Shown here: one piece after another, positions 7,797 through 15,708 of the stretch | Layout of the letters: each line of letters starts with the position of its first letter | Numbering within the stretch: the stretch's first letter is position 1 | Assembly (NCBI GenBank): GCA_021777685.1 | Contig: JAJYDH010000002.1 | Coordinates: 1-39,122 of the forward strand | DNA length: 39,122 nucleotides | Origin: Planctomycetota bacterium | GTDB taxonomy: Bacteria; Planctomycetota; Planctomycetia; Isosphaerales; Isosphaeraceae | Reading direction: 5' to 3' | The notes under the pieces: model-generated | The model's database searches: none | Seen by the model: only the letters and a program-made list of their open reading frames with translations | Told to the model about the DNA's origin: nothing | Made by a program: the position numbers and the translations under genes

Positions 7797-8375
7797 TTAT
7801 CTGGCGACCGGGTAATAGAAGTAGCCGCCGGTCGCCGGGTTGTAGTAGAGCGGGTAACGGTAGCCGTCGCCCGGCTCGTAAGTCTGGGTGGTCAGATAGG
7901 GGGCCGCGGTCGTGGCCTGCTGATAGACCGGCGCGGAGGAATAGCCGCTGGAATAGTAGCCGGAGTTCCCATAGCCGTTGTAGTAGTTGTTGTACCCGGT
8001 CGAGTAGTTGTTGTACCCGCCGTAGTAGCCGCCGGAGCCCAGGCCATATCCGAGGCCGTAGCCGCCGAAGCCGAGCAGGCCCAGGCCGCCGAAGCCGCCG
8101 TAACCGCCCCCGTATCCGCTGAAGCCGCCCCCGTACCCGCCGTAGCCCCGGTTGTAGCCGCCGAAGTTGCCGCCGCGATAGCCGCCGCCCATGTGGGCCC
8201 CGCCGCCGCCCATGTGGGCCCCGCCGCCGCCCATGTGGCCGCCACCACCGCCGCCGTGCCCGCCTCCACCGCCCCCACCCCCGCCGCCGTGCGCGAGGGC
8301 CGAAGAGGCCGAGGCCGCCAGGATGACCATCGCCAGCGCCGTCGCCTTCGGAGCGAAGCCCAGGAACCGAATCAT
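7797..8375 (-). CDS. Secreted Gly/Tyr-rich protein with His-containing Gly tract
   Basis: A 192-aa protein with a signal peptide (KATALAMVILAASASSALA), then a Gly tract with regular HMGGGGA units (about residues 29-65). A Gly/Tyr region (GGYGGYGGGFSGYGGGYGG) and a Tyr/Asn/Ser region (YNNYSTGYNNYYNGYG) follow, and the end is YRYPLYYNPATGGYFYYPVAR. The end resembles tails of other planctomycete Gly-rich exported proteins, but no function is known. The HMGGGGA units could bind metal; that is conjecture. It is unrelated in register to the Gly-rich gene at 6396-6782 though similar in composition. Confidence 0.72.
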   Translation of the reverse strand: MIRFLGFAPKATALAMVILAASASSALAHGGGGGGGGGGHGGGGGGHMGGGGAHMGGGGAHMGGGYRGGNFGGYNRGYGGYGGGFSGYGGGYGGFGGLGLLGFGGYGLGYGLGSGGYYGGYNNYSTGYNNYYNGYGNSGYYSSGYSSAPVYQQATTAAPYLTTQTYEPGDGYRYPLYYNPATGGYFYYPVAR

Positions 8376-8761
8376 GGCCGTTCTCCCTGTTGTTTCGAGC
8401 GTCCGGGCACGCGGATCGGGGATCTTGTCGGGCCCGTCTATTCATTCTACGACCGAATGACCGCGTTGGGTCGCTCGGGGTGACGGCTTGAGCAAGATTG
8501 CCGCCCGCGTCAAGCTCGCCATTTCAGGATGTATGCAATTCACAAGCCGCCAAGAGGGTGGAACAAGAACCGTCTGGCGATGATGGCGGGCCCGGGCCAA
8601 TGCCGCGGACGGGCCTCGGAGGCTACCCGGGCCGACACCGAACAGGATCGAGGCCGACGACCGGCCGGCCCCGGCGATTGAGGCCGGGGCCGGCCGCCAT
8701 GTCGTCTCAGATTCGCAATTTTGGATCTGAACGGATTTCGCTTGTTCGGCCCTCCCGAGGA
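8376..8761. other. Intergenic stretch, no gene seen
   Basis: About 390 bases between two minus-strand genes. The only structure I see is the hairpin at 8663-8695. Open frames here are short and lack a start-site signal. Confidence 0.5.
8663..8695 (-). terminator. Strong GC hairpin downstream of the 99-aa gene
   Basis: GGCCGGCCCCGGC and GCCGGGGCCGGCC form a perfect 13-bp stem with a 7-base loop, about 67 bases after the stop of the minus-strand gene at 8762-9061. No T-run follows. It is probably a terminator or transcript-end structure. Confidence 0.5.
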
Positions 8762-9061
8762 TCAGGCCGCCTCGCGGGCCGATTCGCCCTCGTCGAGCTG
8801 GAGGACGTGCAGGCCGGTCCGGTGGAACTCCTCCTGGGTGACCTCGAACGGGCAGCCGTTGAGCGACCAGAGGGCCTCGACGACCTCGTCCAGCTCCTGA
8901 TCGGGCTCCTCCCACGTCACCTGGAACTTGCAGCCCTCGCGGACCCAGACGTCGGCGCCGAGGTCGTCCAGGTGTCCCTCGATCGCGGCCCGGTGGGCGG
9001 GGTCGGCGGTGAAGGTCCAGCGGATCAGGTCGGTCGAGGGCTCGTTCGCTTCCGGGCTCAT
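8762..9061 (-). CDS. Small acidic protein of unknown function
   Basis: A 99-aa, strongly acidic cytoplasmic protein without signal peptide or membrane segment. It has a pseudo-repeat: FTADPAHRAAIEGHLDDLGADVWVREGCKFQVTWEE and later VVEALWSLNGCPFEVTQEEFHRTGLHVLQLD, each with a Cys before an F-x-V-T strand. This suggests a small alpha/beta (ferredoxin-like) fold, but I cannot name a family. The start is unusually clear: AAGGAGGTGA lies 4 bases before the ATG, close to a perfect anti-16S match and stronger than neighbouring genes. It stands alone, followed by a strong hairpin. Confidence 0.7.
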   Translation of the reverse strand: MSPEANEPSTDLIRWTFTADPAHRAAIEGHLDDLGADVWVREGCKFQVTWEEPDQELDEVVEALWSLNGCPFEVTQEEFHRTGLHVLQLDEGESAREAA

Positions 9062-9156
9062 CGGTCACCTCCTTGATTCGGTCGGGGCGACGCGGCCGGC
9101 CGCGTCGATCGGTAAATATCGGCCGGGCCGAGGCTCCCGCTTGACACAAAAGTCGC

Positions 9157-10086
9157 TCATTTCCCCGCCTTGAGGTGCTGGTCGAACCAGTCGGCGAACG
9201 CTTCCATGTCCTTGACCATGCTCAGCCAGCCGTGCCCGGCGCCCTTCTTGACGACGAGCTTCGCATCGACCCCGGCGGTCTTGAACTTCTCGACGATCGC
9301 CTCGGATTGCTGGAGCGGGACGAGTGCGTCGGCATCGCCGTGATAGATCAGCGAGGGTGCGTCGTCGGCCGAGACGTGGTTCGCCGGAGAGACCTTGCGG
9401 AGGATCTCCCGGCGCTTCTCCGGGTCGCTCACCGGCTCCCAGACGTTCTCGGCCGGGTCCAGCTCGCGGAAGTCGAAGGCGGGCCGGAACATCCGCCCGA
9501 AGTCGGTGACCTTCAGCATCTCGCGGCCCGCCTCGCCGTAGTTGAGGAAGTCGGTCGGCGGGAAGAAGCAGGCGACCGCCTGGACCTTGCTCGACTCGCG
9601 GTCGACGGGGTCCTTCGCGTTCGGGTCGCCCGGGCCGCCGGCCGTCCCCAGCATCAGCGAGAGGTGGCCGCCGGCCGAGGCGCCCGTCACTCCGATCCGG
9701 TTCGGGTCGATCGCGTAATCGGCCGCGTGATGGCGGATGAACCGGACCGCCCGGTTCACGTCGAGCACGATCTCCGGGACGGTGTAGCGGGGCTGGCTGC
9801 CGTGGACGACGGTGAAGACCGTGAACCCCCGGCCGAGCAGCGGCAGGAAGAAGACCGGGTTGATCGCATCGTGCGACGAGAAATAGCCGCCGCTGACCAC
9901 GAGCACCACCGCCGAGCCGTTGGCGTCCTTCTTCGGGGTGAAGACGTCCAGCGTCAACGCCGTGCCGACCTTCCGGCCGTAGATCACGTCCGCCTTGCGG
10001 TCGAACGTCGGCCCGTCCGCTGCGATGGCGAACGAGGGGATGAGCAGGGCCAATAGCGGTGCGGCAAGGGGGATCGTTCGTCTCAT
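9157..10086 (-). CDS. Secreted BD-FAE/acetylesterase-like alpha/beta hydrolase
   Basis: A 309-aa protein with a signal peptide (IPLAAPLLALLIPSFAIAA) and an esterase/lipase-type alpha/beta-hydrolase domain. The strand-oxyanion region is VVLVVSGGYFSSHDA, the nucleophile elbow VTGASAGG has Ser137, the acid lies in YHGDADALVPLQQSE, and the catalytic His in KGAGHGWLSM. A long lid-like insert (about residues 170-230) separates elbow and acid. Such proteins deacylate sugars or act as feruloyl/acetyl esterases, but this substrate is unknown. In planctomycetes they often accompany DUF1501, DUF1080 and sulfatase genes, as here. It is a second, distinct hydrolase from that at 1378-2211. Confidence 0.82.
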   Translation of the reverse strand: MRRTIPLAAPLLALLIPSFAIAADGPTFDRKADVIYGRKVGTALTLDVFTPKKDANGSAVVLVVSGGYFSSHDAINPVFFLPLLGRGFTVFTVVHGSQPRYTVPEIVLDVNRAVRFIRHHAADYAIDPNRIGVTGASAGGHLSLMLGTAGGPGDPNAKDPVDRESSKVQAVACFFPPTDFLNYGEAGREMLKVTDFGRMFRPAFDFRELDPAENVWEPVSDPEKRREILRKVSPANHVSADDAPSLIYHGDADALVPLQQSEAIVEKFKTAGVDAKLVVKKGAGHGWLSMVKDMEAFADWFDQHLKAGK

Positions 10087-10254
10087 CGTGTCCTCTCGGC
10101 GGTGTCGTCGACCAGGCGGATCGGACCATCATAATCGCGAGGCCGGGCCGCGCCATTCCCTCCCGCAGTCGAGATCGGATGGCTTGACCGGACCTTGGCC
10201 AGGCCGTGAGACCCGGCGAGGCCCGCACCCGCGCTTCATCGAGTCCGAACGATC

Positions 10255-10643
10255 ATGATCGGCACGTCGACCGGGCCGTTGAAGATCGTGTTCCAGGCCG
10301 GGAAGACCGTCTTGTCGGGCTTCCGGGCCGGTCTGGAGGTTGGGGCGTGTGTTGGGACGGTCAGCTTCGACACGACCGGAGCAGGCTCGACCAGGGACAA
10401 AAACGAACTGTCATGAGGTCACCCCTCCCCGTGAAACGGGGAGATTCCAGCGGATCACATTCGCGTGGCATCGGCCTTTTCCCGGAGGGAAGGGGTTGCC
10501 CTGCCGGATCGGGCTGGAAGCCGCTCAAGCCGACGGACACCTCGTGGGCCAAGGGCCCCGTCAGAGTCGGGCTGCTCTCGACCGACACCAGCAGCGAGCC
10601 GAGCTTGGTCAATTTCGACGATGACACGCTCGAGACCCGGTGA
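10255..10643 (+). pseudogene. Decayed gene remnant, possibly a DUF1349-like C-terminus
   Basis: This lies in a 756-base gap (10087-10842) with no intact gene. The frame ending at 10643 encodes GWKPLKPTDTSWAKGPVRVGLLSTDTSSEPSLVNFDDDTL, which resembles the closing strands of concanavalin-like DUF1349/LamG-type domains (a W..., then VRVGL, then FDD pattern). No start or upstream half of the domain is in frame. Another frame from an ATG at 10255 gives 53 residues (VFQAGKTVLSGFRAGLEVG) before TGA at 10414. I read this as a frameshifted, truncated fragment. The family match is by eye and weak. Confidence 0.35.
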
Positions 10644-10842
10644 GGGGCGAGACGACCCGTACCGAGATTTCCCGGGATTCGCCCAGGTCGTCTGATAATT
10701 CGACCCCTCGATTCGCGATGATATAGAGGGCCGGACGCCGTTGCGCGCCGGCCGAGCGTCCGCCGAGGCCCGGCGGGCGTCCTTTTGGACTCAGCGAAGG
10801 AGGAGCAATTCTCGGATCGAATCGGTCGGATTTCTCGAAGGG

Positions 10843-11472
10843 ATGGCCGCGTTGAACTGGTATGTTTCGTTGCTCGGTACGGTGGCCTGGCCGCTGTCGA
10901 CGCTGGGGATCGCCCTGTTGTTCCGCCAGGATGTGAAACGGGCCCTGGGACGGATCGGGCAGTTCCGCTATCGTGACCTCGAAGTGACCTTCCGCGCCGA
11001 ACTCCAGCAGGCCGAGTCGCTCGCCCGCTCGATGCCCCCGGCGCCCCCGAAACAGGCCGCCGTGCTGGAGATCGAGCCCGGCGGCTTCGTCCCCCTGGCA
11101 AGGCCCCTCCTGGGAGACGTCACGCGACCGGTCGCGCCCCTCCGCGAGCGTGAGGAGCTGATGGCGAAGGCCGCGCGATCGCCCCGCGAGGCCGTGGCGG
11201 GGGCGTGGGACGTCGTGACCGAGGCCATCGTCCGGACGGCCCAGTCCGTGGCCGAGCGTGGCGTTTCGCGCCTCGACGACCCGGACACGGCGCTCCGATA
11301 CCTGGTCGACCGGGGCTGGCTCACCGGTGCCGAGGCGATGCTCGTCGGGCTCCTGCGCTCGCTCCACGATCGAGCCGCGAGCCCCGATCGGACCGCGCCG
11401 TCGGTCGACGAGGCCCGGCGCTTCGTCGAGCTGTCCCTGGAGGTCGCCGGGAGGATCGAGCGGAAGGGCTGA
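10843..11472 (+). CDS. One-TM membrane protein of unknown function
   Basis: A 209-aa protein whose N-terminus is a single membrane segment (WYVSLLGTVAWPLSTLGIALLF, residues about 5-27), followed by basic residues (RQDVKRALGRIGQFRYRDLEVTF) and a long cytoplasmic, Ala/Arg/Glu-rich helical region with a Pro-rich linker (MPPAPPKQ). The pattern of an N-terminal TM plus a FRYRDLEVTF-like strand recalls small bacterial membrane proteins with a trailing helical domain, but I recognise no family. The ATG at 10843 has AAGGG just upstream and begins at the membrane segment; a 34-aa extension is open but has no start signal. It is probably monocistronic. Confidence 0.62.
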   Translation: MAALNWYVSLLGTVAWPLSTLGIALLFRQDVKRALGRIGQFRYRDLEVTFRAELQQAESLARSMPPAPPKQAAVLEIEPGGFVPLARPLLGDVTRPVAPLREREELMAKAARSPREAVAGAWDVVTEAIVRTAQSVAERGVSRLDDPDTALRYLVDRGWLTGAEAMLVGLLRSLHDRAASPDRTAPSVDEARRFVELSLEVAGRIERKG

Positions 11473-11508
11473 GGCCGCCGGGGAGGGGTGATACGGTCGG
11501 CTCGACCA

Positions 11509-11689
11509 GGTTTATTCAAAGGTCGAATCCGCGTCCATCGCCCCCCCACCCCAACCCTCCCCCGCGAGTGGGGAGGGGGCCAGATCCGGCCTTCGGCCGG
11601 TGAGATCCGCTGGTGTCCGTCCCTCTCCCCCCTCGCGGGGGAGGGTTGGGGTGGGGGGCGTCGCTAGATCGAGAACCTTTGAGTGACCC
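11509..11689. repeat. MITE-like element with nested inverted repeats, copy 2
   Basis: Outer imperfect arms GGTTTATTCAAAGGTC (11509-11524) and, inverted, 11673-11689 (core CCTTTGA) enclose inner C-rich (11540-11580) and G-rich (11620-11661) arms. The arms share the CCCCACCCCAACCCTCCCCC theme with copies 1, 3 and 4. The same outer arms recur at 32253-32368. The element fills the gap between the one-TM gene and the acyl-ACP synthetase gene. It has no coding capacity, so it would depend on a transposase supplied elsewhere. Confidence 0.75.
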
Positions 11690-11819
11690 TGTCGGCCCGA
11701 CACGCTCCGTTGCGAGATCCGAACATCTGGCGTAGAGTGAGGATCGCGCGACCGACGCGCGGGCCTATCCCCCCTTCCCGGTCTCCCTCAGATCCGGGGA
11801 TCGATCGCGAGCGAGATCC

Positions 11820-13484
11820 ATGAGCGTCCAGACCACCGAGAGGCCCGTCGGGGCCGACCAGAACGCGCCCGACGTGGCCTTGCCCCCCCTCCCGGCCTCC
11901 TGGCGGTCGCTCCCCCGGGCGTTCGTCGACACCGCCCGCGCGCGCTGGTCGAAGGTCGGGATGGCCGACAGCACGGGCGTCGAATTGTCGTTCGGTTCGT
12001 CCTTGATCCGGGCGGTGGCACTGGGCAGGGCCCTCGCCCGCGATCTGGGGCCCGAGCGGTATGTGGGGGTGATGGTCCCGCCGAGCGTCCCCGGGGCGAT
12101 CACGAACATCGCGCTCCTGCTCCTGGGAAAGATCCCGATCAACCTGAACTACTCGGCCAGCCAGTCGGTGATCGATGCGGCGGTCGACCAGTCCGGTATC
12201 AAGCACGTCATCACCTCGAAGAAGGTCGTTGAGAAGGTCCACCTCACGCCGAAAGGGACGCTCGTCTACCTGGAGGACATGCCTGCGAAGGTCGGCAAGC
12301 TCGACAAGCTCTGGGCGGCCTTCGTGGGCAAGGTCTGCCCCGTTGGTTTAATGGGTTCGTTTTTGCCGGGACTGAAGGATGAGAAGTTCGACGCGACGGC
12401 CACGGTGATGTTCACCTCGGGCTCGACCGGCGACCCCAAGGGCGTGGTCCTCTCGCACGGCAACGTCCTGTCGAACGTCCATCAGATGAGGCATCACCTC
12501 AAGCTCGACCCGCTGGACGTGGTCGCCCTGGGCATCCTGCCGTTCTTCCACTCGTTCGGCTACACGGTGGGGATCTGGACCATCCTCCTGCTGGGCAAGA
12601 AGGCGGTCTACCACTCGAACCCGCTCGACACCAAGGTCATCGGCGACCTCTGCGAGAAGCACAAGGTCACGCTGATCGCGGCCTCTCCCACCTTCGCCCG
12701 GCACTACATCCAGCGCAAGCCCGAGCAGTTCGCCGGCCTGGTCCACCTGCTCCTGGGGGCCGAGAAGCTCCAGCCCCAGACCGCGCAGGAGATCCGCGAC
12801 AAGATCCACCTGGAGCCGCTCGAAGGCTACGGGACGACCGAGATGTCGCCGGTGGCCGCGGTCAACGTCCCCTTCGACGTCACCCTGCCCGACGGCCGGG
12901 TGGTGCCCGGGAACCGGCCGGGGACCGTGGGACGCCTCCTGCCCGGCACGGCGGTCAAGACCATCGACCCCGAGACCGACGCCGACCTGCCGAGGGGGTC
13001 CGAGGGCATGGTCCTGGTCAAGGGGCCGCAGATCATGCAGGGCTACCTGGACCGCCCCGACGCGACCGCGAAGGTCCTCCGCGACGGCTGGTATAACTCG
13101 GGCGACCTGGGCTTCCTCGACGCCGACGGGTTCCTCCGGATCACGGGCCGGCTGAGCCGGTTCTCGAAGATCGCCGGCGAGATGGTGCCGCACCTGGGCG
13201 TCGAGTCGGCGCTGATGGAGGCCGCCGGGGTCGACGAGATGGCCCTGGCCGTGACCTCCGTCCCCGACGACAAGCGCCAGGAGCGGCTGATCGTCGTCCA
13301 CACGAAGCTCGCGATCCCCCCCGCCGAGGTCTGCAAGAAGCTCCTCGCCGCCGGGTTGCCCCGGCTCTGGGTCCCCTCCGCCGAGGATTTCCTCCAGGTC
13401 GAGGCCATCCCCCGACTCGGCCCGGGCGGCAAGCTCGACTTGAGGAAGCTGAAGGAGATCGCCCTGGAGGCGAGGAAGAATTGA
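11820..13484 (+). CDS. AMP-forming acyl-ACP/acyl-CoA synthetase
   Basis: A 554-aa ANL-superfamily adenylating enzyme that would activate a fatty acid with ATP and load it on ACP or CoA. The P-loop is MFTSGSTGDPKGVVLSHGN (about residue 197 on). The A5 motif is LEGYGTTEMSP, the A7-type motif is DGWYNSGDLGFLDADGFLRITGR, and the C-terminal catalytic Lys is probably in LGPGGKLDLRKLKE. Blocks PFFHSFGYT and NPLDTKVIGDLCEKHKVTLI resemble the synthetase domain of Aas-type 2-acylglycerophosphoethanolamine acyltransferase/acyl-ACP synthetase, here without the acyltransferase half. Its TGA stop falls inside the left inverted repeat of the GxxExxY element, so the insertion may have set its C-terminus. Confidence 0.85.
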   Translation: MSVQTTERPVGADQNAPDVALPPLPASWRSLPRAFVDTARARWSKVGMADSTGVELSFGSSLIRAVALGRALARDLGPERYVGVMVPPSVPGAITNIALLLLGKIPINLNYSASQSVIDAAVDQSGIKHVITSKKVVEKVHLTPKGTLVYLEDMPAKVGKLDKLWAAFVGKVCPVGLMGSFLPGLKDEKFDATATVMFTSGSTGDPKGVVLSHGNVLSNVHQMRHHLKLDPLDVVALGILPFFHSFGYTVGIWTILLLGKKAVYHSNPLDTKVIGDLCEKHKVTLIAASPTFARHYIQRKPEQFAGLVHLLLGAEKLQPQTAQEIRDKIHLEPLEGYGTTEMSPVAAVNVPFDVTLPDGRVVPGNRPGTVGRLLPGTAVKTIDPETDADLPRGSEGMVLVKGPQIMQGYLDRPDATAKVLRDGWYNSGDLGFLDADGFLRITGRLSRFSKIAGEMVPHLGVESALMEAAGVDEMALAVTSVPDDKRQERLIVVHTKLAIPPAEVCKKLLAAGLPRLWVPSAEDFLQVEAIPRLGPGGKLDLRKLKEIALEARKN

Positions 13485-13997
13485 ACCGCCAAGACGCCAA
13501 GCTCGCCAAGGAGGAAGAAGAGAAGTATCAGAGGAAGCAGATCAGGAGCGAACCGGAAAGAGAGCTGGATGAATTGGCCCATCGCGTGATCGGCGCGGCC
13601 ATCGAGGTGCATCGGCATCTCGGGCCGGGATTTCTCGAAGGGGTCTACGAGGATGCTCTCGCCGTAGAGTTCACGCTTCGCGGACTCGCCTACGCGAGGC
13701 AGAAATCCATCGCGGTCTATTACAAGGATCATCCCGTCGGTGAAGGTCGGCTCGACTTTCTGGTGGAAGAGTCTCTGATCGTGGAGTTGAAGGCGGTCGA
13801 AGGGCTCGCCGCGATCCACAAGGCGCAAGTCTTATCCTACCTGAAAGCCACCCGGCTGCGGCTGGGCGTCCTGATCAATTTTAATGTCCCCATCTTGAGG
13901 GACGGGCTACAAAGAGTCATCCTGTCCTGAATTCCCCCCTTTCTTACTCTCTTTCTCTTCCTCCTCCTTGGCGATCTTGGCGTCTTGGCGGTTCAAT
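13480..13997. mobile_element. GxxExxY cassette with 45-base terminal inverted repeats
   Basis: ATTGAACCGCCAAGACGCC begins the left terminus (13480-13524). The reverse complement of 13953-13997 matches it at 43 of 45 positions. The 518-base unit between contains one gene and nothing else. The left arm supplies both the stop codon of the upstream synthetase and the TTG start of the cassette gene. The right arm ends just before the FHA-kinase gene. I see no target-site duplication. The structure is directly visible; mobility is inference. Confidence 0.7.
13481..13930 (+). CDS. GxxExxY family protein (PD-(D/E)xK-like)
   Basis: A 149-aa protein with the family signature GFLEGVY (Gly50, Glu53, Tyr56) after the conserved helix LAHRVIGAAIEVHRHLGPG. 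Asp92 in GRLDFLVEE and Glu102-x-Lys104 in LIVELKAVE form a PD-(D/E)xK nuclease-like core, with QVLSYLKAT following, as in family members. The first 15 residues (NRQDAKLAKEEEEK) are encoded by the left inverted repeat, so the N-terminus belongs to the cassette. The TTG start overlaps the synthetase stop (TTGA) and is preceded by GAGGAAGA. The family's molecular function is not established, so nuclease activity is a prediction. Confidence 0.85.
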   Translation: MNRQDAKLAKEEEEKYQRKQIRSEPERELDELAHRVIGAAIEVHRHLGPGFLEGVYEDALAVEFTLRGLAYARQKSIAVYYKDHPVGEGRLDFLVEESLIVELKAVEGLAAIHKAQVLSYLKATRLRLGVLINFNVPILRDGLQRVILS

Positions 13998-14035
13998 CCT
14001 CTTCAATCCCCGAGCGCAACCACCCGGAGCCTGGG

Positions 14036-15319
14036 ATGAACGTGGTTCTTCGGGTCACCGCCGGCCCCCACGCGGGGATGGAATACACCTTCGACCGTCA
14101 CGAGACGTTCGTGGTCGGGCGGTCGTCGCAGGTGCAGTTCCCGGTGCCCGAGGACGGATTCCTGTCGAGGAACCATTTCCTGATCGAGTTCAACCCGCCG
14201 GTCTGCTTCCTCCGCGACCTGGGCAGCACCAACGGCACGAAGGTCAACGGCCACCGGGTCGACGCCGTCCGGCTCCGGGACGGCGACACCATCACGGCGG
14301 GGGAAAGCTCGTTCGTGGTCCGGGTCGAGGAGACCTCGTGGGACGGCCGGCCGAAGATCCACTGCCTGGGCTGCGGCAAGAACGCCCCGCATGACATGGC
14401 CGTCAACGCCCGGCCCGACGAGGATGCCATCTCTTGGCTCTGCGACGAGTGCATCGCCCACCGCCGCAACTATCCGACCACCGACTCGGAATATCTGATC
14501 GAGAAGCGGATCGGCGGCGGCGGGATGGGCGAGGTCTTCCTCGCCCGCCATCTCCCGACCAACCAGCCCGTGGCCATCAAGATGATGGTCCCCTCGATCG
14601 CCGCCAGCGACCGCGCCAAGCTCCGGTTCCAGCGCGAGCTTGATGTCCTCAAGAACCTCCGGCATCCCAACATCGTCGCCTTCCACACGATGTTCGAGAT
14701 GGACGGCCAGTTCCAGCTCGTCATGGAGTACGTCGTCGGCAAGGACGCCCACGACTGGGTGAAGTCGCTGCCCGGCCCGCTCTCGGCCTCCGCCGCCTCC
14801 CGGATCGGCGTGCAGTTGATGATGGCGCTCGACCACGCCCACGCCAAGGGGTACGTCCACCGCGACATCAAGCCCTCGAACCTGCTCGTCACCGGCCCCC
14901 CGGTCCGGCCCTCGATGAAGCTCTCCGACTTCGGCCTGGCCAAGAGCTTCCGCGACAACGCCGGCTTCGCCGGCCTGACCCACCAGGGGGACATCGGCGG
15001 CTCGGGCGGGTTCATCTCACCCGACCACATCCGCGACTTCCGCGACGCCAAGGAGCCCGCCGATATCTACAGCGCCGGGGCCACGCTCTATTACCTGCTC
15101 ACGAACCAGTTCCCCTTCTACAACTTCAACCCCAACCGCGCCGACGCCTACACGATGATCCTGGAGCACCCCGCCGTCCCCGTCCGCGCCCACCGCCCGG
15201 ACCTGCCCGAGGGGCTCGACAAGGTGCTCCGCAAGGCGCTCGAAAAGCAGCCCAAGGACCGCTGGAAGTCCGCCGCCGCGATGGCCGCGGCGCTCAAGCC
15301 GTTCCTGGACGCGATCTGA
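14036..15319 (+). CDS. FHA-domain Ser/Thr protein kinase with zinc ribbon
   Basis: A 427-aa cytoplasmic kinase with no membrane segment. Residues 3-100 are an FHA domain that would bind phosphothreonine (VVGRSS at 27-32, LSRNH at 43-47, GSTNGTKVNG at 63-72). Residues 110-139 hold two Cys pairs (CLGC and CDEC) of a zinc ribbon. Residues about 153-425 are a Hanks-type kinase: Gly-rich loop GGGGMGEVF, Lys182 in VAIKMM, HRDIKPSN at 275-282, DFG at 298-300, and SGGFISPDHIRD in place of the usual GTPxYMSPE. The DIYSAGATLYYLLT helix is typical. The ATG at 14036 has GGAG 6 bases upstream; the longer frame begins inside the cassette's right repeat. Confidence 0.9.
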   Translation: MNVVLRVTAGPHAGMEYTFDRHETFVVGRSSQVQFPVPEDGFLSRNHFLIEFNPPVCFLRDLGSTNGTKVNGHRVDAVRLRDGDTITAGESSFVVRVEETSWDGRPKIHCLGCGKNAPHDMAVNARPDEDAISWLCDECIAHRRNYPTTDSEYLIEKRIGGGGMGEVFLARHLPTNQPVAIKMMVPSIAASDRAKLRFQRELDVLKNLRHPNIVAFHTMFEMDGQFQLVMEYVVGKDAHDWVKSLPGPLSASAASRIGVQLMMALDHAHAKGYVHRDIKPSNLLVTGPPVRPSMKLSDFGLAKSFRDNAGFAGLTHQGDIGGSGGFISPDHIRDFRDAKEPADIYSAGATLYYLLTNQFPFYNFNPNRADAYTMILEHPAVPVRAHRPDLPEGLDKVLRKALEKQPKDRWKSAAAMAAALKPFLDAI

Positions 15320-15414
15320 TCGTGTAGGGTGGGTCGAACGATCCGATCAGATCGAAAGACCGCTGGACAGGCTCAGCCCTAGATTCCGAGACCGACGGTC
15401 GTGGAAAACGCCCG

Positions 15415-15708
15415 ATGCCCCGACATCAATTCCAGGTACGCCTGATCGACCTTATGCTGATCGCGGCGGCGACCGCGCTCGGCCTCTCGCCGTTCATGCG
15501 ACAGGTTGGCCACTTGCTGTACTCGACCATCGCTCACATCGTCAGGAAACCGCCGTCGCCGTCCGATTGCGCCAAAATCGCCCTGTTTCTCGGGCTGTTT
15601 TCCGCATATGTGACCGGTTTGATCATCCATCCCGCCGGCCCGGCCATCGGACCCGGCTCGGATCGGACGGAACTGAATGGGTCGAGGTCCGGGAGTAGAA
15701 AGTCTTGA
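15415..15708 (+). CDS. Small two-helix membrane protein of unknown function
   Basis: A 97-aa protein with two hydrophobic segments, LIDLMLIAAATALGLSPF (about residues 10-27) and IALFLGLFSAYVTGLIIHP (about 55-73). The opening (Q-V-R-L-I-D-L-M-L-I-A) resembles short planctomycete membrane proteins that start with a similar Phe/Leu-rich motif, but no function is known. Its stop overlaps the TTG start of tyrA by 4 bases (TTGA, 15705-15708), so it is probably co-translated with it. No strong ribosome-binding site is seen. Confidence 0.5.
   Translation: MPRHQFQVRLIDLMLIAAATALGLSPFMRQVGHLLYSTIAHIVRKPPSPSDCAKIALFLGLFSAYVTGLIIHPAGPAIGPGSDRTELNGSRSGSRKS

Noticed and set aside
13466..14010. Target-site duplication around the GxxExxY cassette
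   Set aside because: Flanks (GAGGAAGA on the left, CCTCTTC on the right) are partly complementary, not direct copies, so no duplication can be claimed.
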